Below, piece by piece: positions 6,225 to 12,982 of a stretch of DNA of 14,496 nucleotides. Below the pieces are notes generated by a model. The model saw only the letters and a list, made by a program, of their open reading frames with translations. It was not told where the DNA came from and searched no databases. Position numbers and translations under genes: made by a program. The DNA is from Pseudomonadota bacterium (GTDB lineage Bacteria; Pseudomonadota; Alphaproteobacteria; Rhodobacterales; Rhodobacteraceae). The stretch's first letter is position 1, and every line of letters starts with the position of its first letter. Location: NCBI GenBank assembly GCA_022573605.1, contig JACZTQ010000048.1:1-14496 (forward strand). Direction: 5' to 3'.

Positions 6225-8424
6225 ACCTCGCCCATCATCCGGGCGAAACCACCCTCATGCGCGGCGCGCAGATCGGCCAGCGCGACCGTGGAGGCCCCAA
6301 GCCGCACCGCCGCGCCCCCCATCTCGCCCACGCGCCGCGCGCCGACCCCGGCCTCGCCCGCCGCCGCGATCACCGCGTCCGGGTCCGTGCAGCCCAGCAA
6401 ATACCGCCCCTGATCCTCGCCGAAGAACCAGGCCGATGGCGCCAGCGCGCCATCGGCCTCGATCGCCACGCCCATGCCTGCCGCCAGCGCCATCTCGCCC
6501 GCCGCCACCGCGAGGCCGCCATCCGCGAGGTCATGCGCCGCCGTGATCAGGCCTTGGCGCTTCAGTGCCCGCACCAGTTCGCCCGCCTTGCGCTCGGCCG
6601 CCAGATCGACCGGCGGTGCGTCGCCCTCGGCGCGCCCAAACAACTCCCAGAGCCAGGCCGACTGGCCCAGATGCCCCGCCGTCGCGCCGATCAGCACCAG
6701 CGCCTCGCCGGCCCCCGGCGCCATCGGGATGATCTGGTCGAGGCTCTCCAGCAGCCCGACCGCGCCAATGGTCGGGGTCGGCAGGATGGCCTCGCCGCTG
6801 GTCTCGTTGTAGAGGCTGACATTGCCCGAGACGATCGGCATATCCAGCGCCAGGCAGGCCGCGCCGATGCCCTGGATGCAGCCGACGAACTGGCCCATGA
6901 TGGCCGGGCGCTCCGGGTTTCCGAAGTTCAGGTTATCAGTGGATGCCAATGGCTTGGCGCCGGTAGCTGACAAGTTACGGTAAGCCTCAGCCACCGCCTG
7001 CTTGCCGCCCTCGACCGGGTTCGCCAGGCAATAGCGCGGGGTCACGTCGGCGGTGAAGGCGAGCGCCTTGGTTGTGCCGTGCACCCGCACCACCGCGGCG
7101 TCCGAGCCCGGCCGCACCACCGTGTCGGCCATCACCATGTGGTCGAACTGGCGCCAGACCCAGGCCCGCGAGCACAGGTTGGGCGAGCCCATCAGCGCCA
7201 CCAGCGCCTCGGCCGGGTCGCCCGAAGGCACCTCGCCCAGCGGCGCGGCGGGGGGTGTGGCGACCCAGGGACGGTCGTATTCCGGCGCGCTGCCGCTCAG
7301 CGCCTGCAACGGCAGGTCGGCCTTGATCTCGCCGCCGTGGCGGATCACGAACCGGTCCTCGGCGATGGTGCGCCCGACGATGGCGAAATCGAGGTCCCAC
7401 TTGTCGAAGATCGCCTTGGCCGCCGCTTCCCTTTCGGGCTTGAGCACCATCAGCATCCGCTCCTGGCTCTCCGAGAGCATCATCTCGTAGGCGCTCATCG
7501 CCTCCTCGCGGCACGGCACCGCGTCGAGGTCCAGCTCGACCCCGAGGCCGCCCTTGTCGCCCATCTCGATCGCCGAGCAGGTCAGCCCGGCCGCCCCCAT
7601 GTCCTGGATCGAGATCACCGCCCCCGACGCCATCAGCTCGAGGCAGGCCTCCAGCAGCCGCTTCTCGGTGAAGGGGTCGCCGACCTGCACGGTGGGGCGT
7701 TTCTCATGCGCGTCGTCGGAGAACTCGGCCGAGGCCATGGTCGCCCCCCCGACCCCGTCGCGCCCGGTCTTGGCGCCGAGATAGACCACCGGCATGCCGA
7801 CGCCCGAGGCGGCGGAGTAGAAGATCTTGTCGGCGTCCGCCAGCCCGGCGGCGAAGGCGTTGACCAGGCAGTTGCCGTTATAGGCGGCGTGGAAACGCAC
7901 CTCGCCGCCCACCGTCGGCACCCCGAAGCAGTTGCCGTAGCCGCCGATCCCGGCCACCACGCCGGCGACCAGCGACCGGGTCTTCGGGTGCCCCGGCTCG
8001 CCGAAGCTGAGCGAGTTCATCGCCGCGATCGGGCGCGCGCCCATGGTGAAGACATCGCGCAGAATGCCCCCCATGCCGGTCGCCGCCCCCTGATAGGGCT
8101 CGATATAGGAGGGGTGGTTGTGGCTCTCCATCTTGAACACCACCGCCTGCCCCCGTCACCGATATCCACTACGCCGGCGTTCTCTCCCGGTCCGCAGATT
8201 ACCTGGCTGCCGGTCGTCGGCAGGGTGCGCAGCCATTTTTTCGAAGACTTGTAGGAACAGTGCTCGTTCCACATGGCCGAGAAGATGCCGAGCTCGGTAA
8301 AGCTCGGGGTGCGGCCCAGAAGCTCCAGGATGCGCTGGTATTCGTCCGCCTTCAGGCCAAGGCCGGCGGCCAGTTCCCGGGTGACCCGGGGCTCGGAAGC
8401 CATCGCGGCGGGGGTATCGGACAT
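6221..8424 (-). CDS. purL: phosphoribosylformylglycinamidine synthase, large subunit, frameshifted
   Basis: Catalytic subunit of FGAM synthetase, converting FGAR plus glutamine-derived ammonia and ATP to FGAM in the cytosol. The start is the ATG at 8424-8422; the N-terminal part carries MWNEHCSYKSS (catalytic-type His55) and runs to VVDIGDG at residue 91. The reading frame then breaks in a run of five C (8150-8154; G on the coding strand). The remainder continues two bases out of phase from QAVVFKMESHNHPS to the stop at 6221, and 8143 is the first possible start in that frame. Later motifs are intact, including GDPFTEKRLLEA, SIQDMGAAGLTCSA and FGEDQGRYLLG. Removing two G gives DGQAVVFK, the family consensus, and a 733-residue protein of normal small-PurL length. 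The first frame alone runs on to 8017. Everything apart from the frame break looks functional, so a sequence error or very recent mutation is likelier than old decay. Confidence 0.93.
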
Positions 8425-8490
8425 GATGGGCCATCAATGCGGACAAAGGGGCGGATTCGGCCCTGTGAATACCGGGTCGCCGGCACAATG

Positions 8491-8521
8491 AAAAGCGCCC
8501 GGGGCGCCGCGCGGAGCGGCG
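8491..8521 (-). terminator. candidate terminator between the secreted-protein genes and purL
   Basis: Read on the minus strand directly after the stop of the 118-residue secreted protein, the sequence has CGCCGC-TCCGC-GCGGCG, then GCGCC-CCG-GGCGC, then TTTTC. Two adjacent GC hairpins before a short U-run would allow termination or attenuation ahead of purL, whose ATG is 67 bases further on. The second stem is short, so the strength is uncertain. Confidence 0.45.
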
Positions 8522-8878
8522 TCAGTTCAGGCTTTTCCAGACCAGCTTCAGACGCGCGCCGTAATCGCCGGCGATGTCTTCGTCGCCATTGTCGCTGTAA
8601 TAGACGATCAGGGTCACCTGGGTCTGGTCGTCCGGGCCATAGGCGCAAACGATATGCGCGTCATAGTCGTCCGATCCAATGTCGAAAGCCGAAATGCTCC
8701 AGGTCGCGCCGACGATCTCACCCACATCGATCTTCCGGCCGAACTTTTCGAACGTGGCCTCGGCGCGCGCGAGACAGGCTTCGTCGGTCGGGATCGACCC
8801 CAGATCCAGGGTGGTGAAACCTTCGGCGGCCGCAATGGACGGCAAGACGGCGACGAGTGCGGCGATCACGGTTTTCAT
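8522..8878 (-). CDS. small secreted protein of unknown function, paralogue 1
   Basis: A 118-residue protein starting at the ATG of 8878, chosen over an in-frame upstream start at 8893 because AAGGGGG (8883-8889) sits 4 bases before it and MKTVIAALVAVLPSIAAA is a clear signal peptide, with likely cleavage after AAA near residue 18. The mature part is acidic, with LDLGSIPTDEACLARAEATF at 24-43, WSISAFD at 60-66 and YDAHIVCAYG at 72-81. Cys35 and Cys78 are candidates for a disulfide. The protein resembles its upstream neighbour at 8995-9369 in motif order, cysteine placement and size, so the pair probably arose by duplication. It is presumably periplasmic. No known family is recognised, and nothing in it suggests a purine role. 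Confidence 0.75.
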   Translation of the reverse strand: MKTVIAALVAVLPSIAAAEGFTTLDLGSIPTDEACLARAEATFEKFGRKIDVGEIVGATWSISAFDIGSDDYDAHIVCAYGPDDQTQVTLIVYYSDNGDEDIAGDYGARLKLVWKSLN

Positions 8879-8994
8879 TGTTCCCCCTTGCATTATTCGG
8901 TCCGTTACCCGGCACCCATACCAAACCCTGGCCGTCTATCCAACCGTCCAGTGCCGGCCGCGCCTTTCGCGGGCCGCCCTTTCGGGGCACACTC

Positions 8995-9369
8995 TCACTG
9001 CTGACGGCTCCACAGTTCGCGCACCCGCTCGATCACCGTATCGGCGTCGGCGCTGCCATCGTCGCTTGCCGCGTGGAGGGTGAAGAAGGCATTCACCTGG
9101 CCGTTCACCACCGGGCAGGTGATGACGATATCGTTGTCGCCGGGCCGCAGGCGCCAGGCGTAGATCTCCCAGCTCTCGGGGCTTTCGGCGTCCCCGGCGA
9201 CCGAGCCGCCGCCATATTGGTCGAGATAGCCCTCCAGCACGGTCTTGGCGGCCGTCATGCAGGCCTGGCGCGACGGCATCTCGCCCAGGTCTCCGACCCG
9301 GAACAGGGCGCCGATCGCCGGGCCGGCGAACGACGCCATCAGTGCGGCGGCGATGATAAGGCGGCTCAT
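8995..9369 (-). CDS. small secreted protein of unknown function, paralogue 2
   Basis: A 124-residue protein. The ATG at 9369-9367 overlaps the purQ stop (TGA 9368-9366) in an ATGA junction, so translation is probably coupled to purQ. MSRLIIAAALMASFAGPAIG is a signal peptide, with likely cleavage after residue 20. The mature part has VGDLGEMPSRQACMTAAKTV at 25-44, WEIYAWRL at 67-74, DNDIVITCPV at 78-87 and a C-terminal helix ERVRELW. Cys37 and Cys85 correspond to the two cysteines of the protein encoded at 8522-8878. The 116-base gap between the two genes holds GC-rich self-complementary stretches (GCCC-GAAA-GGGC types) but no gene. Function is unknown; periplasmic location is inferred. Confidence 0.75.
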   Translation of the reverse strand: MSRLIIAAALMASFAGPAIGALFRVGDLGEMPSRQACMTAAKTVLEGYLDQYGGGSVAGDAESPESWEIYAWRLRPGDNDIVITCPVVNGQVNAFFTLHAASDDGSADADTVIERVRELWSRQQ

Positions 9370-10166
9370 GACCGCGGCCCTCCGTGGCTTTGCCTGGGCG
9401 GCGCCGCGCCCGGCGGCGCCGTCGCAGCCTCCCCCCCGGCCCCCCTCCCAGAGGGAGTGGGGGGCGAAATCGGCGCCGCCAGCACCGCGCACAGGCTGTC
9501 GAACAGCAGCGCGCCGTCGGCGCCGCCCAGTTGCCGGTCGGCCAGCCTTTCCGGATGGGGCATCATGCCCAGCACCCGGCGGTTGGCGCTGAGCACGCCG
9601 GCGATGCTGTCGGCCGAGCCGTTCGGGTTGGCCTCGGCGGTGGGCTCGCCCCGCGCATCGACATAGCGAAAGGCGATGCGGTCCTCGCCCCTCAGCCGCT
9701 CCAGCAGGCCGGTATCGGCGACATAGGCGCCGTCGTGATGGGCGATCGGCACGGTGATGAGGCGGCGGTTGCCGTAGGCGTTGGTGAACGGGCTGTCGGT
9801 GGTCTCGACGACAAGATGCACGTCGCGGCAGACGAATTTCAGGGTCTGGTTGCGCATCAGCGCGCCGGGCAGCAGCCCGGCCTCGATCAGCACCTGAAAA
9901 CCGTTGCAAACCCCCAGCACCAGCCCGCCCCGGTTGGCGAACTCGACCACCGCGCGCATGATTGGCGCCCGCGCGGCAATGGCGCCGCAGCGCAGGTAGT
10001 CGCCGAACGAAAAACCGCCGGGGATGGCGATCAGGTCGAGCCCGCCCGGCAGGGCGGCGTCCTTGTGCCAGACCATCTCCGCCTCGCGCCCGGTGGCGCG
10101 GGTGAGCGCCACCGCCATGTCGCGGTCGCAGTTCGATCCGGGAAAGACGATGACGGCGGATTTCAT
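9366..10166 (-). CDS. purQ: phosphoribosylformylglycinamidine synthase, glutaminase subunit, with C-terminal extension
   Basis: A 266-residue class I glutamine amidotransferase that hydrolyses glutamine and channels ammonia to PurL within the PurSQL complex. Catalytic residues are in place: Cys87 in GVCNGFQ (85-91), and His204 and Glu206 in MMPHPE (201-206). The oxyanion segment IPGGFSFGDYLRCGA is at 48-62. GGAG before the ATG at 10166-10164 supports the start. Family members usually end soon after the LFDSL motif (221-225), near 230 residues. Here about 36 further residues follow, rich in Pro, Gly and Ala (from APISPPTPSG onward), encoded by a very GC-rich stretch with a hairpin at 9440-9464. 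The stop overlaps the next gene's start. The catalytic part looks intact. Confidence 0.95.
   Translation of the reverse strand: MKSAVIVFPGSNCDRDMAVALTRATGREAEMVWHKDAALPGGLDLIAIPGGFSFGDYLRCGAIAARAPIMRAVVEFANRGGLVLGVCNGFQVLIEAGLLPGALMRNQTLKFVCRDVHLVVETTDSPFTNAYGNRRLITVPIAHHDGAYVADTGLLERLRGEDRIAFRYVDARGEPTAEANPNGSADSIAGVLSANRRVLGMMPHPERLADRQLGGADGALLFDSLCAVLAAPISPPTPSGRGAGGEAATAPPGAAPPRQSHGGPRS
9440..9464. repeat. GC-rich hairpin inside the purQ 3' extension
   Basis: CCCCCCTCCC (9440-9449) pairs with GGGAGTGGGGGG (9453-9464), with one bulged T and a 3-base loop. It resembles the CCCTCCC/GGGAGGG palindromes normally found between genes of GC-rich Proteobacteria, but here it is translated as part of the PurQ tail. 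It is a plausible source of the extension. Confidence 0.5.
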
Positions 10167-10180
10167 GGGCGGGGCTCCGG

Positions 10181-10420
10181 TCAGAGGATCTCGACGCGGT
10201 AGTTCTCGATGATGGTGTTGACGAGCAATTTTTCGCACATCTCGGCGGCGGCGGCCTCGGCCCGGGCGGGGTCGGTCTCGACCAGGTCGAGGTCGATCAC
10301 CTTGCCCTGGCGCACCCCCTCGACGCCGGCAAAGCCCAGCGTGCCGAGGGCATGGCGGATCGCCTCGCCCTGGGGATCGAGGACACCGTTCTTGAGGGTG
10401 ACGAAGACGCGGGCTTTCAT
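10181..10420 (-). CDS. purS: phosphoribosylformylglycinamidine synthase subunit PurS
   Basis: A 79-residue protein of normal PurS length, the small bridging subunit needed to join PurL and PurQ. It starts MKARVFVTLKNGVLDPQGEA and contains the typical GFAGVEGVRQGKVIDLDL stretch and a C-terminal NTIIENYRVEIL, all hallmarks of the family. The ATG is at 10420-10418. The gap to purQ is 14 bases, so the two are co-transcribed. The gene upstream in transcription (DUF3592) is separated by about 200 bases containing a palindrome. Confidence 0.95.
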   Translation of the reverse strand: MKARVFVTLKNGVLDPQGEAIRHALGTLGFAGVEGVRQGKVIDLDLVETDPARAEAAAAEMCEKLLVNTIIENYRVEIL

Positions 10421-10530
10421 GGGGGTGGGCCTTTTCTGCTCGATTGCCCGAGGTCATAGCGCCGCCGGGTCGCCGGAACAACGGAAAACGCGTCTCATAC
10501 CAGATCGCGCCGACTCCAACGCACGCCATG

Positions 10531-10599
10531 CCCCGGCCCCCGAGCCGGGGTCTCGCACCGCTATGCACAACCCGTCGAGACCCCGGATCAAGTCCGGGG
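10531..10599. repeat. intergenic inverted repeat between the DUF3592 gene and purS
   Basis: The arm 10531-10555, CCCCGG...GAGCCGGGGTCTCG, is complementary to 10576-10599, CGAGACCCCGG...GTCCGGGG, around a 20-base loop, with smaller hairpins inside each arm (for example CCCCGGATCAAGTCCGGGG). It is of the same general kind as the repeat after soxG. It fills most of the 204-base gap (10421-10624), in which no gene was found. In the purC-to-purL transcript it could reduce read-through or stabilise one side. Confidence 0.75.
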
Positions 10600-10624
10600 A
10601 ATTGCGGAGCGGGGGCGGAAGCGT

Positions 10625-11302
10625 TCAGCGCATACGCCGGATCGTTGACGTGCCCTTTGGCTTCGGTTTGTGGGTATGGACGGGCGTTGAAGGGACGGGC
10701 TTGGATGAGGCTGGTTGCCATTTGGCGCCGCGGATTTTCTTTTGGCCGCGTTTGGGTCCTTTCGCCTCCATCTGTGCCCTTAGCCGTTTCTCCATGCGCT
10801 CTGCGGTGGCGGCGGCTTTCAATAACCGGTTCGTGCCGCGGCCGACCATTTTTTGGGCTACCCTGATGAGGCCGAGAAACAACGCTCCGAACCCGGCGAA
10901 CATCAATCCGGGCAAGTAGAGCGAGGCGAACGAGTTGATCCTCACCTCGGCCGGGTTGTCATGGGAAAACAGGATATCGACCCGTTCCCCGATCGCGTAG
11001 TCGTAACCGCTGGACGATATATTGGTTTCGGCCTCAAAGGTCCGGCCGTCGTTGCGGCGGTAGCGGATCGTCGGTGTGTAGGATACGCCGCTCTCGCTGC
11101 CATGGCTCGTGCTGACATGGACGACCTCGCCACGGGTGCTCCGGGCCCCGGTGGCGAACATGATCGATTCCGCCAGAATGCCGGCCCCCACCAGGACAAA
11201 AACCAGCGGAAACGCGGTGACGACCCACCACATCCAGTTCGGAACAAAGCTTCTGACGCGCTCCCGCTCCAGAGCCAGCTCAAACCGCTTGTTCCGCTTC
11301 AC
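10625..11302 (-). CDS. DUF3592-like membrane protein with a basic C-terminal tail
   Basis: A 225-residue protein with two predicted membrane helices, about 25-47 (WWVVTAFPLVFVLVGAGIL) and 128-147 (LYLPGLMFAGFGALFLGLI). Between them is a beta-rich domain of about 75 residues containing ARSTRGEVV, SYTPTIRYRRNDGRTFEAET, GERVDILFSHDNPAEVRIN, a pattern typical of DUF3592 proteins. The domain would face outside the cytoplasm and the strongly basic tail (160-225, rich in K, R and P) would be cytoplasmic. The start is GTG at 11302-11300, 3 bases after the purC stop, so the gene is in the purC operon. The biochemical role of the family is not known. Confidence 0.8.
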   Translation of the reverse strand: MKRNKRFELALERERVRSFVPNWMWWVVTAFPLVFVLVGAGILAESIMFATGARSTRGEVVHVSTSHGSESGVSYTPTIRYRRNDGRTFEAETNISSSGYDYAIGERVDILFSHDNPAEVRINSFASLYLPGLMFAGFGALFLGLIRVAQKMVGRGTNRLLKAAATAERMEKRLRAQMEAKGPKRGQKKIRGAKWQPASSKPVPSTPVHTHKPKPKGTSTIRRMR

Positions 11303-11305
11303 GGC

Positions 11306-12067
11306 TCAGCGCACCAGCTTCGGCCCGGCCTTCTTGTTGCCGCTCTCGGGCAGGATACCGAGGCGCCTGGCGACCTCGGAATAGGCATCCGCCAGGTTGC
11401 CGAGGTCGCGGCGGAACACGTCCTTGTCCAGCTTCTGGCCGGTTTTCATGTCCCACAGGCGGCACGAATCGGGGCTGATCTCGTCGGCCACGATGATGCG
11501 CTGGAAATCGCCCTCGTCGACCCGGCCGCACTCGATCTTGAAGTCGACCAGCTTGATGCCGACGCCGGTGAACAGGCCGCTGAGAAAATCGTTCACCCGC
11601 AGCGCCAGGACGATGATGTCGTCGATGTCCTGCTGGCTGGCCCAGTTGAAGGCGATGATGTGTTCCTCGGTCACCAGCGGGTCGCCCAGCTTGTCGTCCT
11701 TGTAGCAGAACTCGATGATCGGGCGCGGCAGCGGGGTGCCCTCCTCGATGCCGAGGCGTTTGGACAGCGAACCGGCGGCGATGTTGCGCACGATTATCTC
11801 GAGCGGAATGATCTCGCAGGCCCGGATCAACTGCTCGCGCATGTTGAGGCGGCGGATGAAGTGGTTCGGCACGCCGATCCCGGTCAGCGCCGTCATGATG
11901 TGCTCGGAGATGCGGTTGTTGAGCACCCCCTTGCCGTCGATCACCGCCTTCTTCTTGGCGTTGAAGGCGGTGGCGTCGTCCTTGAAATACTGGATCAGGG
12001 TGCCGGGCTCCGGTCCCTCGTAGAGGATCTTCGCCTTGCCCTCATAGACCAGTCTGCGCCGCGCCAT
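11306..12067 (-). CDS. purC: phosphoribosylaminoimidazole-succinocarboxamide synthase (SAICAR synthetase)
   Basis: A 253-residue cytosolic enzyme that joins CAIR and aspartate with ATP to make SAICAR in purine synthesis. Family motifs are EGKAKILYE at 9-17 (ATP-binding Lys), NRISEHIM at 51-58, NIAAGSLSKRLGI at 95-107, VDFKIECGR at 174-182 and ADEISPDSCRLWD at 194-206. GGAG 9-12 bases before the ATG supports the start. It is the first gene of the minus-strand purine cluster, with a sigma70-like promoter at 12132-12160. The following gene starts 3 bases after its stop. It is divergent from the DUF1476 gene, an arrangement common in alphaproteobacteria. Confidence 0.97.
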   Translation of the reverse strand: MARRRLVYEGKAKILYEGPEPGTLIQYFKDDATAFNAKKKAVIDGKGVLNNRISEHIMTALTGIGVPNHFIRRLNMREQLIRACEIIPLEIIVRNIAAGSLSKRLGIEEGTPLPRPIIEFCYKDDKLGDPLVTEEHIIAFNWASQQDIDDIIVLALRVNDFLSGLFTGVGIKLVDFKIECGRVDEGDFQRIIVADEISPDSCRLWDMKTGQKLDKDVFRRDLGNLADAYSEVARRLGILPESGNKKAGPKLVR

Positions 12068-12131
12068 GGAGTATCTCCGTCAGGGAATAGAGGTCCGCGC
12101 GCCGGGATAAACCCCGTCGCTTGCCCGGCTG

Positions 12132-12160
12132 TCTATAAGCACTGGCGCCGGGTTTCACAA
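12132..12160 (-). promoter_or_regulatory. predicted sigma70-type promoter of purC and the purine operon
   Basis: On the minus strand TTGTGA (complement at 12155-12160), a 17-base spacer and TATAGA (complement at 12132-12137) form a near-consensus promoter. The start of transcription would be near 12125, leaving a leader of about 58 bases before purC. No riboswitch-like structure is evident in that short leader. The call rests on consensus matching only. Confidence 0.6.
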
Positions 12161-12176
12161 GGGCGGTTCTGACACT

Positions 12177-12194
12177 GTGGTATTTGTGGTATTT
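12177..12194. repeat. tandem 9-base direct repeat in the divergent control region
   Basis: GTGGTATTT occurs twice in direct succession (12177-12185 and 12186-12194). It lies upstream of the purC promoter and about 70 bases before the DUF1476 start, where a regulator of either gene could bind. A possible -10 for the plus strand, TATATC, is at 12210-12215, but no good -35 sits at standard spacing. Two copies are short enough to be chance. Confidence 0.35.
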
Positions 12195-12263
12195 CGCGCC
12201 GCGTTTGCCTATATCGGAAGAAAGCCAAACCGCCTGCTGAGCTTTAACGGGGAGAGCAACGGG

Positions 12264-12593
12264 ATGACCACCTTCGACAATCGCGAGAACGCCTTCGAGA
12301 ACATGTACGCGCATGACGCCGAGATGCAGTTCAGGGCGGAGGCAAGGCGCAACAAGCTGCTCGGCCTGTGGGTCGCCGCTAAGATGGGCCTGAGCGGCGA
12401 TGCCGCGGACGCTTACGCAAAATCCGTGGTCATCGAGGACCTGAAGGAAGTCGGCGACAACGACGTCTACCGCAAGATCGCCGCCGATCTGGCCGAGAAG
12501 GGCGCCGGCCTCCCGGAGGATGAGCTGCGCGGCCTGATGCAGAAATTCCTGTCCGAGGCCAAGGTCCAGATCGCCGGCGAGGCGAGCGCCTGA
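12264..12593 (+). CDS. DUF1476 protein, F1-ATPase zeta subunit type inhibitor
   Basis: A 109-residue helical protein. The start at 12264 is chosen because GGGGAGAG (12249-12256) precedes it and MTTFDNRENAFENMYAHDAE is the family N-terminus; the frame is open up to 12177, but that part is promoter DNA. Other conserved stretches are FRAEARRNKLLGLWVAAKMG (23-42) and DAYAKSVV..DLKEVGDNDVYRKI (49-72). In Paracoccus and relatives this family is the zeta subunit, which blocks ATP hydrolysis by the F1FO ATP synthase through its N-terminal segment. Some members are thought not to be active inhibitors, so the exact role here is inferred. It is divergent from purC, and an inverted repeat follows 3 bases after the stop. 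Confidence 0.9.
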   Translation: MTTFDNRENAFENMYAHDAEMQFRAEARRNKLLGLWVAAKMGLSGDAADAYAKSVVIEDLKEVGDNDVYRKIAADLAEKGAGLPEDELRGLMQKFLSEAKVQIAGEASA

Positions 12594-12596
12594 CGC

Positions 12597-12660
12597 GGTA
12601 GGGCGGACATGGTTGTCCGCCGTTGCCGCAACCGGGGCGGACAAGCATGTCCGCCCTACC
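12597..12660. repeat. complex inverted repeat GGTAGGG...CCCTACC after DUF1476
   Basis: Two 25-base arms, 12597-12621 and 12636-12660, are complementary with a single mismatch around a 14-base loop. Each arm is itself a hairpin, GGCGGACA/TGTCCGCC with a 4-base spacer. It starts 3 bases after the stop codon and probably terminates the gene. The design matches the element at 6161-6224: TAGGG edges, four copies of an 8-base arm in alternating orientation, two nested levels of symmetry. The core sequence differs. No gene was found in the following 124 bases (12661-12784). Confidence 0.8.
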
Positions 12661-12784
12661 GGTCCCCCTTCGCTTGATATTTCTGGCTGGCGTCCTGAAA
12701 GAAAGCCCTCTCCCGCGTGTTGTCTGAACGTGGCCCGATGCGAGGAGCCGCGTGGGTGAGTTAACTGAACGGGGTGGATGACTC

Positions 12785-12982
12785 ATGGATGTTCTGGTTG
12801 CGTTTGTTCACCGCTACCTGTCGCCGTTCGTCGCCGGCGCCTGCGTCGCGGCGACCACGGCGGTCGATAATGTTCCGGCGATGGTTGGCTTGCTTCTGGC
12901 CGCGATCCTGTCCGGCTTCTTCAGCCTGCCGGCCGGCGGCCGGATGATCGGGCGGATTTCCGGGGTCGCTCCATCGGCCTGA
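12785..12982 (+). CDS. possible small membrane protein (65 residues)
   Basis: An ATG-initiated frame encodes MDVLVAFVHRYLSPFVAGAC and a second hydrophobic segment (MVGLLLAAILSGFFSLPAGG), so two membrane helices at about 3-24 and 32-50 are likely. A GGGGTGG stretch about 10 bases upstream could serve as ribosome binding site but is not well placed. Codon use is plausible, and no overlapping frame has better support. No family is recognised. It may be a real small protein or a chance frame. Confidence 0.4.
   Translation: MDVLVAFVHRYLSPFVAGACVAATTAVDNVPAMVGLLLAAILSGFFSLPAGGRMIGRISGVAPSA

Noticed and set aside
7079..8254. Plus-strand open frame of 391 residues opposite purL
   Set aside because: Antisense shadow of purL with His/Arg-rich low-quality composition and no ribosome binding site.
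8017..8424. Separate short gene of 135 residues
   Set aside because: Only its first 91 residues are meaningful, being the PurL N-terminus; the rest is out-of-frame translation after the C-run frameshift.
10853..12172. Plus-strand open frame of 439 residues opposite purC and the DUF3592 gene
   Set aside because: It lies antisense to purC, whose motifs are unambiguous; the translation has no recognisable domain and runs through the divergent promoter.
12177..12263. Longer DUF1476 protein starting at 12177
   Set aside because: The extra N-terminal residues lie in promoter DNA, and the family N-terminus with a good ribosome binding site begins at 12264.
12597..12660. CRISPR-like repeat-spacer unit
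   Set aside because: Only a single inverted repeat is present, with no regularly spaced direct repeats and no cas gene nearby.
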